Shown here piece after piece: positions 44,069 to 52,580 of a stretch of DNA of 64,000 nt (position 1 is the first letter of the stretch; each line of letters begins with the position of its first letter). Source of the stretch: an uncultured Opitutales bacterium (GTDB lineage Bacteria > Verrucomicrobiota > Verrucomicrobiia > Opitutales > Intestinicryptomonadaceae); NCBI GenBank assembly GCA_900545705.1, contig URAK01000004.1, forward strand, positions 1-64,000. Direction: 5' to 3'. Below the pieces are notes generated by a model. That model was given only the letters and a program-made list of their open reading frames with translations. It was not told the origin of the DNA and made no database searches. A program made the position numbers and the translations under genes.

Positions 44069-45340
44069 ATGAAATTAAGAAGATTGGAAAGTCACGAAGA
44101 AATGTACAAATGGATGCTGCTGGTTTTATTGTGGGTGGCATACTTTATTCACCAGGGGTCGAGGCAGATATACCCGTCGATACTCCCGCAAATAAAAGAA
44201 TATTTTGGCGAGGGCAGTTCGGCAAAGATGGGGGCGGTGATGACGGCGTTCGCGTTTACTTACGGTATAACCGTATTGTTCGCGGGCTTGGCAAGCGATT
44301 TTCTACGCAGAAAATGGATGATAGTATTCGGGGTGCTCACTTTTTGCACAGGCATTTTCCTGTCTGGATTTGTCGCGAGCATTGGGCTTATGATTTTTAC
44401 ATACGGCGTGTTAAACGGGTTGGGGCAGGGGTGCTACTATCCGCCGGCCTCTTCGCTGCTCGGCCAGCATTTTGAAAAAAACCGCTCAACAGCGTTTTCA
44501 ATTTTGCAGACAGCGCAATATTTGGGGATTATCGCATGCAGCTTTTTTGCGGGATACATTGGCAACCTCCCGAGCGTTAACGGCGTCGAAGGGTGGAGAA
44601 TGGCATTTTTCTCGGTCGGCGGTTTGGGCATAATTTGGGCAGGTGTATTGGCATTCCTAATGCGCTATTCGCGCGAGCTTATGCAAAAGCGAAATCCCGA
44701 CGAAAAGTCTACCCTCAAAGACGCGCTGCTCGTAATGGTCAGGAAACCTTCGGCAATTATACTTGGGCTGGTGTTCGGCATGAATGTTTGCATAGATATA
44801 GGATACAAGACATGGATGCCGGACTTCTTGCAGGAGGTTCACGGGCTTGAACCCGCTTCGGCGGCTTTCAACGCCGTAATTTGGTCTTATATTGGGGCGA
44901 TTATAGGCATTATGATAGGCTGTCGAATAACCGACAGGCTCGCCGCCCGCGGCAGAAAAGTTATAAGGTTTGAAACGACCTCCGTGGGATTTCTTCTGAC
45001 AGCCCCGTTTGCTGTGCTAATGGCATTTATTGGGAACGACACTTTGTGCTATGTGGCGCTCTTCTTCTTCGGTTTTTCGAGGGGCGTGTACGATTCAAGC
45101 CTGTTTGCGTCGCTGTTCGACGTGGTGCAGCCCAGATACAGAGCTACCGGAATGGGCATAATGCTGTGTTTTGGGTTCATAATAGGCTCGGTATCGCCGA
45201 CGCTTTTGGGCTGGATACGCGATATGTTAAACCCGCAGTACGCCATTGCAAGCCTTGCGGTATGCTGTCTCTCTGCAGTGGCACTGCTTATGATTGCAAA
45301 ATTCTTCTTCTTTAATAAAGACTACGAGCCGGGGCAATAA
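44069..45340 (+). CDS. MFS transporter, anion:cation symporter-like
   Basis: A 423-residue transporter of 12 hydrophobic segments with the MFS loop motif around GLASDFLRRKWM. WVAYFIHQGSRQIYPSILPQ near the N-terminus and KFFFFNKDYEP at the end match the transporter at 56653, so the two are paralogues. Members of this group carry sugar acids (galactonate, glucarate, hexuronates). It is 42 bases after the operon terminator and closed by its own terminator at 45431. It probably imports the operon's substrate. An alternative start is the ATG at 44102. Confidence 0.82.
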   Translation: MKLRRLESHEEMYKWMLLVLLWVAYFIHQGSRQIYPSILPQIKEYFGEGSSAKMGAVMTAFAFTYGITVLFAGLASDFLRRKWMIVFGVLTFCTGIFLSGFVASIGLMIFTYGVLNGLGQGCYYPPASSLLGQHFEKNRSTAFSILQTAQYLGIIACSFFAGYIGNLPSVNGVEGWRMAFFSVGGLGIIWAGVLAFLMRYSRELMQKRNPDEKSTLKDALLVMVRKPSAIILGLVFGMNVCIDIGYKTWMPDFLQEVHGLEPASAAFNAVIWSYIGAIIGIMIGCRITDRLAARGRKVIRFETTSVGFLLTAPFAVLMAFIGNDTLCYVALFFFGFSRGVYDSSLFASLFDVVQPRYRATGMGIMLCFGFIIGSVSPTLLGWIRDMLNPQYAIASLAVCCLSAVALLMIAKFFFFNKDYEPGQ

Positions 45341-45667
45341 AGCCTGCGCCCTGAGGTTTATTAGTTCGCTGTGTTAGCTGATTAAAATCTGCTTTCCCGA
45401 TAAAACCATAAAAATCCTTTTTTTAAATCGGCGCCCTTTTAGGGCGCTTTTTTTATCGGTATTTAAGAATTTTTTAGGCAATGAAGGGCTTTGCCTTTAC
45501 CCTGTTTGGGCTAATTTCCTCCGACAAATAAAGGTTTTTAAACTTGGTAAAAACTTTGCACTTTCTCAATTCTATTCTTTTGCGGGAAAGGTTGGCATGT
45601 TTTTTGCCGCACAAATAAAATTCTTGTTATAGGAACTTAGACTGTCTAAAATTGTCTTTAACTGATT
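45341..45667. other. Intergenic region with MFS terminator
   Basis: Contains a clean terminator (GCGCCC/GGGCGC, loop TTTTA, then seven T; 45431-45454). The rest is AT-rich leader of the lipoprotein gene, without a supported frame. Confidence 0.6.
45431..45454 (+). terminator. Terminator after MFS transporter gene
   Basis: A 6-bp GC stem with a 5-base loop and seven T. Confidence 0.85.
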
Positions 45668-46120
45668 ATGAAACACTCGGCAATAATATCCTCACTTGCA
45701 ATATTAATAGCGTCGTTGCCTCTCGCGGGTTGCCTAAGCTACGATGATACACCTACTACAAATTGGAACGGGCACTCTCAGGCAGGAATTCCCGTAAAAA
45801 CACGCCTCAAAGGCCAAGATGAGGGGTTTAGATTTTTCTTTATAGGAACTAGCCCGTCTGAGCAGACTGCAATAGACAGATTGTACGCCGCCGCCGAAAA
45901 GGAGGGCTACAAGCTTGAAGGTTCGCCGTACTCATTCCAAAATATGTATTCCGAAACGAGCGGATTTTTGTATCCGTTCATAGGATACGGATATTTGACC
46001 GTATCGGCTGATTTGTACAAGTACGACTACAAAGGCACCGATTACAGTGTCCGCGAATTGGGAAATCCTGCAGCGGCGGAAAAAACGACTTTTTCAATAT
46101 TTAACAGCTTGTTTAAATAA
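45668..46120 (+). CDS. Lipoprotein of unknown function
   Basis: A 150-residue lipoprotein: signal MKHSAIISSLAILIASLPLA, lipobox LAGC with Cys22. The mature part has RLKGQDEGFRFFFIGTSPSE near residues 50-70 and several Tyr-rich patches (SADLYKYDYKGTDY), suggesting a small beta-sandwich. No family is recognised. It is alone, convergent with the decarboxylase gene. Confidence 0.72.
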   Translation: MKHSAIISSLAILIASLPLAGCLSYDDTPTTNWNGHSQAGIPVKTRLKGQDEGFRFFFIGTSPSEQTAIDRLYAAAEKEGYKLEGSPYSFQNMYSETSGFLYPFIGYGYLTVSADLYKYDYKGTDYSVRELGNPAAAEKTTFSIFNSLFK

Positions 46121-46156
46121 GGTTGTCCAAAATTCGTTGTGGCAAGCCTGCGCTTG

Positions 46157-48046
46157 TCAGTCTTTAAGGCATAGAGTGTAGAATGAAGTCCTGCCAGATT
46201 CTACCCTGCGCTCTATTCCCATTATTTCCGTTTCGTATCCGGGGAAGGCGTTTTCGATATCCTCCAATATCGAAAGGTAAGCGCGCACAGGTTCGTCGTT
46301 CTTATCCCAAATTTCTCCACCGAAGATAAGCGGTATTCCCGGAGGATACGGTATTACTGCCGCCGCGGACGTCTTCCCCGCAACGCTCCGTACGGGCAGC
46401 ATTTCCGTTTGCGAGTGCACAACCCTCTTAAACGCATCCGACGGGGACATGCGCATCTTTGGCAACGACAAAAACGAGCGGTACATCTTTTCCAGTATGC
46501 GCGATTCCGTCATTAAATTATGCATTTTGCAACAATGCTCCCTCAGCCTTTCATTGGCGTACGCTTCGGGATAGCGGTCGACGAGCTCGGGAATGGCAAT
46601 TTTAAGGGGGGCGTCGGCGTCGTACATCCTCTTGAACTCGTCGAGGGCGGCCAATAGCCTCGTGTGCTGGGCTTCTTCTATTCCGAATGTATGCAGAAAT
46701 AGAATCGAATAAAAGTCGGACTTCTCGCATATTATCCCGCGCGAAGCCAAGAAACGTGCAAGTATTTTTGCCGGGATTCCAAATTTGTTCGGGCTGGCTC
46801 TTGTGACGTCGAATCCCGGGGTTGTTATGGTAATTTTTAACGGGTCGAGCATTGCGCCAGAAGCCCCTTTAAACCCGTGCCAGTTTTCTCCGTCGGGAGT
46901 TATAGCCCAGGCCGATTGGTTATGGGCGAGGTATTCCGCGGGAACATCTTGGAAAGATATATTTTTATTGCCTATTTTTACAAATTCGGGTTGCCATACT
47001 CCAAAATACCAGTCTCCCCTCGACTCTGCGTACGACTTTCTTCCAGCGATAGTTTTGCGCAAATCTGCGGCGAGCGACAATGTCTGAAATGCGAGTTGCT
47101 GCCCGTGCTTTCCCATTATTGCCGCAGCAGCGTCGAGCGAAGCAATTATCGCGTATTGCGGTGACGTTGAGGTATGCATTGCGTAGGTTTCCTCTATCGC
47201 GCCGTATGGAATTTTTGTGCAGAGCCCGTCTCTTGTGTGGAGCATCGACCCTTGCGATAGAGCCGAAAGCATCTTGTGCGTGGACTGCGATACGAATACC
47301 GGCACGGACGCCTTTTGGCCGCTGAGCGCGAAAAATCCGTCGTATATCGGCGAAAATTTTGCGTGCGCAAACCACGCTTCGTCAAAATGCAGATTCGCCG
47401 CAGGCGGATTTTGTTCGAAGGGCAAAACGCTTGTGCACACGCCGTCGTAATTTGAATTTGTAATTGTTAAAATCCTCGGAAGCTCGCCTGCGGAGGCCCT
47501 TGCGCCAAGCGCTTGCGCTATGGATTCGGGCGGAATGGGCCCTGCCATTCCCATTTTATTTCTGAGTGGCGATATATACAGTGGATTCGCGCCTGAGGAA
47601 ATAAGCGCATGGTAGATTGATTTGTGGCAATTTCTGTCTATTATGACGTCGTCTCCGCGGCTTGCACATGCGCCGAATATTATTTGGTTTGCCGCCGATG
47701 TTCCGCCAAGCACGAAGTATGTTTTGTCGGCATCAAAAACGCGCGCCGCGTTTTTTTCGGCTTCGCCCATTTTTCCGCTGTGGTTCAAAAGCGTGCCAAG
47801 TTCCTCTACCGATATGGATAGATCTGACTTGCAGATATTGTCGCCTACAAAATCCCTAAACTCGCGCCCTACTGGTGTGCGTAAAAAAAAAGCCCCTCCG
47901 TTGTGTCCGGGGGTGTGCCATGCGCTGTTGTTTTTTTCGACGTAATTTCTTAGCGCCTCGAAAAACACGGCTTTAATGTTTATGGAATCGCCCGATTTGA
48001 GCTTATCCGTCTGCGGTTGCGAAATTGTCGCGTCTGAATTTTTCAT
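46157..48046 (-). CDS. Orn/Lys/Arg decarboxylase (PLP fold I)
   Basis: Decarboxylates a basic amino acid, giving a polyamine precursor or acid resistance. The N-terminal PLP domain has SAWHTPGHNGGAFF, the aminotransferase-like FVLGGTSAANQIIF, and the PLP lysine in QSTHKMLSALSQGS. The C-terminal PF03711 region includes PYPPGIPLIFGGE, a family hallmark. 629 residues is shorter than inducible enterobacterial forms (about 710-755), which carry an extra N-terminal wing domain; here that domain is absent or reduced. Lysine, ornithine or arginine cannot be told apart by eye. It has no antiporter next to it. Confidence 0.86.
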   Translation of the reverse strand: MKNSDATISQPQTDKLKSGDSINIKAVFFEALRNYVEKNNSAWHTPGHNGGAFFLRTPVGREFRDFVGDNICKSDLSISVEELGTLLNHSGKMGEAEKNAARVFDADKTYFVLGGTSAANQIIFGACASRGDDVIIDRNCHKSIYHALISSGANPLYISPLRNKMGMAGPIPPESIAQALGARASAGELPRILTITNSNYDGVCTSVLPFEQNPPAANLHFDEAWFAHAKFSPIYDGFFALSGQKASVPVFVSQSTHKMLSALSQGSMLHTRDGLCTKIPYGAIEETYAMHTSTSPQYAIIASLDAAAAIMGKHGQQLAFQTLSLAADLRKTIAGRKSYAESRGDWYFGVWQPEFVKIGNKNISFQDVPAEYLAHNQSAWAITPDGENWHGFKGASGAMLDPLKITITTPGFDVTRASPNKFGIPAKILARFLASRGIICEKSDFYSILFLHTFGIEEAQHTRLLAALDEFKRMYDADAPLKIAIPELVDRYPEAYANERLREHCCKMHNLMTESRILEKMYRSFLSLPKMRMSPSDAFKRVVHSQTEMLPVRSVAGKTSAAAVIPYPPGIPLIFGGEIWDKNDEPVRAYLSILEDIENAFPGYETEIMGIERRVESGRTSFYTLCLKD

Positions 48047-48226
48047 TTCCCGTATTGGGCCTCCGCGGCTTTTTTTTGGCTGCGCGGAATCTCATAAATT
48101 TTTTGATTGTTTTGTTAATGGTAAAATTCGTTTGAAAGTCAACTATTCATAGAGAATTTTTTTATTTTTAGACGTTGCAGCCCAAAAAAAGTTGCCATGC
48201 GCCTTCAGAAGTTGCTTAATTGTGAA

Positions 48227-49069
48227 ATGAAGCGTTTTTTTCTTTCTCTGTTTGTATGCCTTCCGTTTGTTGGTGAGTGCTCGTATTTTAATCCAAAGGG
48301 AGGAGCTGCCGAAAAAACTGAAGGGCTTGTGGCATTCTGGGATTTTTCCGGCACTTTTAAATCAAGGGTCGGCGGCTTTGATATGGAGAGAAAGGGAAAT
48401 GTCAAAATATCCGACGGCGGGCCTATTTCCGGTAAGTGCGCCGAGTTTGACGGCAAAAGTTATTTGACTCTTCCGTACTCAAAAACAGGCGCGCTGAATG
48501 TCAAGACGAACGAAGTCACGGTGGTCGCCTGGGTCAACTGGTCGGGAGAGGGCATAGGATTTGTTGGGGGAATGTGGAATGAATACCAAGACGGCGGGAA
48601 GCGCCAGTACGGACTTTTTGTTTCGCTTCCGTACTATAACGGAGGGGATCAAGTGTGCGGCCACATCTCAAAGACGGGCAAGCCTACGCCGCCTTTTCCG
48701 TTTTCGATAGACTATTCGGCGAGCCCACAAAAGGTCCCGCACGGGAAATGGGCATGCGTTGCGTTTACTTACGATGGCAAATATATTCGCTCTTATTTTG
48801 ACGGCAAATTTAAAGCGCGCCCCAAGGAGCTTATAGACCATACAAAAGGTTTTCCAGGGTATCCCGACGGGGTTGTCCAGTCCAAAAATCCCTACTATTT
48901 CCCGGACGGCATAGGCGACAACGGCTCGGATTTCACGATAGGAGCCGTTCTTTTAAAGAGCGGAATGGGCAATTTCTTCAAGGGGAAAATAGGGGGGCTT
49001 GCCGTTTACAACCGCGCGTTGAACGATTCTGAAATTGCGGCAATTGCAGCCGAGTATCCTTTAATGTAA
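48227..49069 (+). CDS. Exported LamG-fold (concanavalin-like) protein
   Basis: A 280-residue secreted protein consisting of a signal peptide (MKRFFLSLFVCLPFVG) and a Laminin_G_3-type jellyroll domain. GLVAFWDFSG at the start and CAEFDGKSYLTLPYS, VTVVAWVN, and IGGLAVYNRALNDSEIAAIA at the end are the standard motifs of this fold, which binds carbohydrate. The first ten codons of the open frame were left out because the signal begins at 48227. It lies divergent from the decarboxylase. A carbohydrate-binding or surface role is likely; no catalytic residues are evident. Confidence 0.8.
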   Translation: MKRFFLSLFVCLPFVGECSYFNPKGGAAEKTEGLVAFWDFSGTFKSRVGGFDMERKGNVKISDGGPISGKCAEFDGKSYLTLPYSKTGALNVKTNEVTVVAWVNWSGEGIGFVGGMWNEYQDGGKRQYGLFVSLPYYNGGDQVCGHISKTGKPTPPFPFSIDYSASPQKVPHGKWACVAFTYDGKYIRSYFDGKFKARPKELIDHTKGFPGYPDGVVQSKNPYYFPDGIGDNGSDFTIGAVLLKSGMGNFFKGKIGGLAVYNRALNDSEIAAIAAEYPLM

Positions 49070-49491
49070 TTTTTCGCATTCTATCGCTTAGCGCGCTTGC
49101 ATTAGCGGCATAGGGCTGCGAGCCTTGTGCCGCAAGTTGCAATATACCAAACAATCCGCAACCGAATTTTATTTTAAAACGCGCCGCAGAAAAATCGCGG
49201 TCTGACTTTGCGTGCGATATCTGTATGGGCGGGCGGCATATGTATGAGCCGCGGCATCTGTATGTGCAGCGTGGCTACACATGTATGAGCAGCGGCATGT
49301 GTATGAGCGTGTCGCCTGCATGCTTGGCGGCGTTTTTTTAGGCGAAGTGCGCTGAAAAAAATCGGCGTATAATTTTTGCGCCAATAATAAAATGCGCATA
49401 AAGCAGATTTTTTTTCTGCCTTTGCCTCATACTGCAAGGCGCGCGCGAAATGCGGAGCCTTAAAAGGGCAGCGAGTAAAAAAATTTGCTAA
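49070..49491. other. Intergenic region with diverged GCGGCAT-TGTATG repeats
   Basis: No gene is supported. Between about 49225 and 49325 related units of roughly 18-23 bases repeat imperfectly, each with a GCGGCAT-like core and a TGTATG follower. The rest is unremarkable AT-rich sequence upstream of the LamG terminus and pflA end. Confidence 0.5.
49225..49325. repeat. Imperfect short tandem repeat
   Basis: About four units such as GCGGCATATGTATGAGC, GCGGCATCTGTATGTGC, and GCGGCATGTGTATGAGC. The units differ in length and spacing, so it is degenerate. Confidence 0.6.
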
Positions 49492-50271
49492 TCAGACTAT
49501 CTCTTTGACAGGCACAAATTCCCTTAAAACTTTTTTAAAGTTTTCAACAGTTTCACGGGAAGTCGGCTCGACTCCCTCCAACTTGTAATCAAGCCCAAGC
49601 TTCTTCCATTTGCCGACGCCGAGCCTGTGGTAGGGAAGTAGCTCTATGCGCTCTATTTTATCGCCATACGGTTTCAGATAATTCCCGAGCATTTTTGCAT
49701 ACTCAGGCTCTGCCGTAATGCCGTTTATTAAGACGCACCTAATCCACAGCCTTTTATTTTTTTCGCATAAAAATTCGAGAAATCTTCTGGGTTTTTCAGG
49801 TGGGCGCCCTGTAAGCATAATATGCCCGCTTTCGTCCGCGTGCTTTACATCTAAAAGAAACATGTCGGCGAGATCCGCGACCCTTTTTATCTTGGCGTCA
49901 ATGTCTACATATCCGCATGTGTCTATTGCCGAATGCACGGAATTTTTCCTCAAAATCTCTAAAAATTCCGTTAAAAAATCGGCTTGAAGGAGCGGCTCCC
50001 CGCCCGATACGGTGACGCCGCCTCCGGAGGCGTTAAAAAATGGAATATATTTTTTTATCTCCGAAAATATTTCTTCCGCCGAAAGCGTTTTTGCTTTTGT
50101 ATCCGCCCATGTATCAGGATTGTGGCAAAAAAGGCATCTTAGCGGACAGCCTTTCAAAAACAGCACAAATCGTATTCCCGGCCCGTCGAGCGTGCCGGCT
50201 GTCTCGAAAGAATGTACCGCCGCCTTTGCCATTCGCGCAAGTGGCGCGGGCGCCCACAGGCGCCGCACCAT
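49492..50271 (-). CDS. pflA: Pyruvate formate-lyase activating enzyme
   Basis: Radical SAM enzyme installing the glycyl radical on PflB. Cys42, Cys46 and Cys49 in GCPLRCLFCHNPDTW bind the 4Fe-4S cluster; TVSGGEPLLQ and the DVKHADESGH segments match the family. 259 residues. The ATG used abuts the pflB stop; an internal ATG at 50232 (MAKAAVHSFET) matches the family N-terminus better and could be the true start. It is downstream of pflB on the same strand. Confidence 0.93.
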   Translation of the reverse strand: MVRRLWAPAPLARMAKAAVHSFETAGTLDGPGIRFVLFLKGCPLRCLFCHNPDTWADTKAKTLSAEEIFSEIKKYIPFFNASGGGVTVSGGEPLLQADFLTEFLEILRKNSVHSAIDTCGYVDIDAKIKRVADLADMFLLDVKHADESGHIMLTGRPPEKPRRFLEFLCEKNKRLWIRCVLINGITAEPEYAKMLGNYLKPYGDKIERIELLPYHRLGVGKWKKLGLDYKLEGVEPTSRETVENFKKVLREFVPVKEIV

Positions 50272-52518
50272 TTAGAGCTTTGAGTGGAATGTTCTGGATA
50301 TGACGTCAAGCTGCTGCGGGCGCGTAAGTTTTATGAAGTTTACGGCATATCCTGAAACGCGGATTGTAAGCTGCGGATATTTGTCGGGGTGGTCCATGGC
50401 ATCTTCGAGAACTTCGCGCATCAGCACGTTTACATTGAGATGCTGGCCGCTCTTTGCCATGTATCCGTCGATGAGGCCGCAGAGGTTGCCGATTTTTTCG
50501 GATTCCGACTTGCCGAGGGAGTCAGGCAAAATCGTAAATGTGTTCGATATGCCGTCCTTCGCGTCCTTAAACGGCAGCTTTGCAACGGAGCATAGGGAGG
50601 CGAGCGCCCCGTTCGTGTCGCGCCCGTGGAACGGATTCGCTCCCGGTGCAAAGGGAATTCCCGCCATTCTTCCGTCCGGCGTATTGCCGGTCTTTTTCCC
50701 GTAAACAACGTTTGAAGTAATCGTCAGAATCGACTGCGTGTGTATCGCCTGCCTGTAAGTCGGCAGACGGCGGATTTTCTCCATAAAGCGCTTTACGAGA
50801 TCCACTGCTATTGAATCTACGCGGTCGTCATTGTTGCCGTATTTCGGGAAATCGCCTTCTATATCGAAATCGACAGCTATGCCTTTTTCATTTCGGATAG
50901 GCTTTACTTTTGCGTATTTTATCGCCGAGAGAGAGTCTGTGACTACCGAGAACCCTGCTATGCCGCAGCCGAGCTTCCGCACTACATCCTTGTCCATGAA
51001 GGCCATTTGGGCTTTCTCGTAATAATATTTGTCGTGCATGTAGTGGATTATGTTGAGGGCGTTTACGTATGTGCGGCTCAGCCAATCCATCATTTTGTCG
51101 AACTTTTCCATTACCTTGTCGAAGTTAAGGACTTCGTCGGAAATCGGCTCAAACCCCTTCGCGACAAGCGCCCCCGTGCGCTCGTCCACTCCGCCGTTTA
51201 TCGCGTACAGCAACGCTTTCGCAAGATTCGCGCGCGCCCCGAAAAATTGCATTTCCTTTCCTATTATGAGGGGGGATACGCAGCATGCAATGCCGTAGTC
51301 GTCGCCAAACAGCGGGCGCATTAGGTCGTCGTTCTCGTATTGTATGGAGGACGAAGCTATCGAGGTCTTTGCGCAGAATTCTTTAAAACCCCTCGGAAGC
51401 TTTTCAGACCAGAGCACTGTGATATTTGGCTCGGGCGCGGGGCCGAGGTTGGAAAGCGTATGAAGAAGCCTGAACGAGTTTTTGGTGACCATCGTGCGGC
51501 CGTCCGCGCACATTCCGCCGATAGATTCGGTCACCCAGACAGGGTCGCCGCTAAACAAGTCGTTGTATTCGGGCGTGCGGAGGAATCTGACCATTCTGAG
51601 CTTTATTATGAAATCGTCCATGATTTCCTGCGCTTGGGACTCGGTAATCAGGCCGTTTTCAAGATCGCGCTGCGCGTAGATATCAAGGAAGGTCGTCACG
51701 CGCCCGAGCGACATCGCCGCTCCGTTTTGGTCTTTGATTGCCGCAAGGTACGCAAAATACGTCCACTGGACAGCCTCTTTAAAATTCGCCGCCGGCCGCG
51801 AGACATCTATGCCGTAAGAGAGCGTCATTCTCTTGAGCGCTTCGAGGGCGTATATTTGCTCGGAAAGTTCTTCGCGCTCGCGGATTACTGTCTCGGTCAT
51901 ATCGAGATTGTCGCTGGAGGCTTTTTGCGCCTTCTTGTCGGCGATTAGATAGTCGGCTCCGTAGAGCGCAAGGCGGCGGTAGTCGCCTATTATTCTTCCG
52001 CGCCCGTAGGCGTCGGGCAGGCCCGTTATTATCGCGCTCTTGCGCGCGGCGAGGATTTCCGGCGTATAGGCGTCGTAGACTCCCGCGTTGTGGGTCTTGC
52101 GGTATTTTGTAAAAATCTTTTTTACGGTTTCGTCTTCTTTCAGCCCGTAGGCTTCGCAGGACGAATGCACCATTCTGTATCCACCGCAGGGCATTATTGC
52201 GCGGCGCAAGGGGGCGTCGGTTTGTAGCCCAACGATAATCTCGTTTTCCTTATCTATGTATCCGGCCCCGTGGGAGTCGACTTCCGACGGCGTCGAAACG
52301 TCCGCCGAAAGCAGGCCGTTGTTTTTGCGCTCCTGCTTCATTAGCTCGAGCACTTCTGCCCATATTTTTTTTGTTCTTTCCGTCGCGGGTTCGAGAAACG
52401 AATCGTCGCCTTCGTAGGGTACATAGTTCAGGCGTATGAAGTCCGACACGTCTGTGCCGCCGGTCCATGCGCCGCGTTTAAAGGAGTTCCATTCCTGTCT
52501 GTCTTCTTGTTGGGTCAT
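50272..52518 (-). CDS. pflB: Formate acetyltransferase (pyruvate formate-lyase)
   Basis: Cleaves pyruvate with CoA to acetyl-CoA and formate under anaerobiosis. Active-site cysteines Cys412 and Cys413 lie in YGIACCVSPL, and the glycyl radical is Gly723 in RVSGYAVNF, just before the C-terminus. 748 residues is close to E. coli PflB (760). pflA follows directly. With cydAB this indicates fermentation plus O2 scavenging rather than aerobic growth. Confidence 0.96.
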   Translation of the reverse strand: MTQQEDRQEWNSFKRGAWTGGTDVSDFIRLNYVPYEGDDSFLEPATERTKKIWAEVLELMKQERKNNGLLSADVSTPSEVDSHGAGYIDKENEIIVGLQTDAPLRRAIMPCGGYRMVHSSCEAYGLKEDETVKKIFTKYRKTHNAGVYDAYTPEILAARKSAIITGLPDAYGRGRIIGDYRRLALYGADYLIADKKAQKASSDNLDMTETVIREREELSEQIYALEALKRMTLSYGIDVSRPAANFKEAVQWTYFAYLAAIKDQNGAAMSLGRVTTFLDIYAQRDLENGLITESQAQEIMDDFIIKLRMVRFLRTPEYNDLFSGDPVWVTESIGGMCADGRTMVTKNSFRLLHTLSNLGPAPEPNITVLWSEKLPRGFKEFCAKTSIASSSIQYENDDLMRPLFGDDYGIACCVSPLIIGKEMQFFGARANLAKALLYAINGGVDERTGALVAKGFEPISDEVLNFDKVMEKFDKMMDWLSRTYVNALNIIHYMHDKYYYEKAQMAFMDKDVVRKLGCGIAGFSVVTDSLSAIKYAKVKPIRNEKGIAVDFDIEGDFPKYGNNDDRVDSIAVDLVKRFMEKIRRLPTYRQAIHTQSILTITSNVVYGKKTGNTPDGRMAGIPFAPGANPFHGRDTNGALASLCSVAKLPFKDAKDGISNTFTILPDSLGKSESEKIGNLCGLIDGYMAKSGQHLNVNVLMREVLEDAMDHPDKYPQLTIRVSGYAVNFIKLTRPQQLDVISRTFHSKL

Positions 52519-52580
52519 TTTATTTTCTTGGCGCCGTGCGCCGGTATGTTTTTTTGCGCGATTGCTGAAAATTTTAAGTT

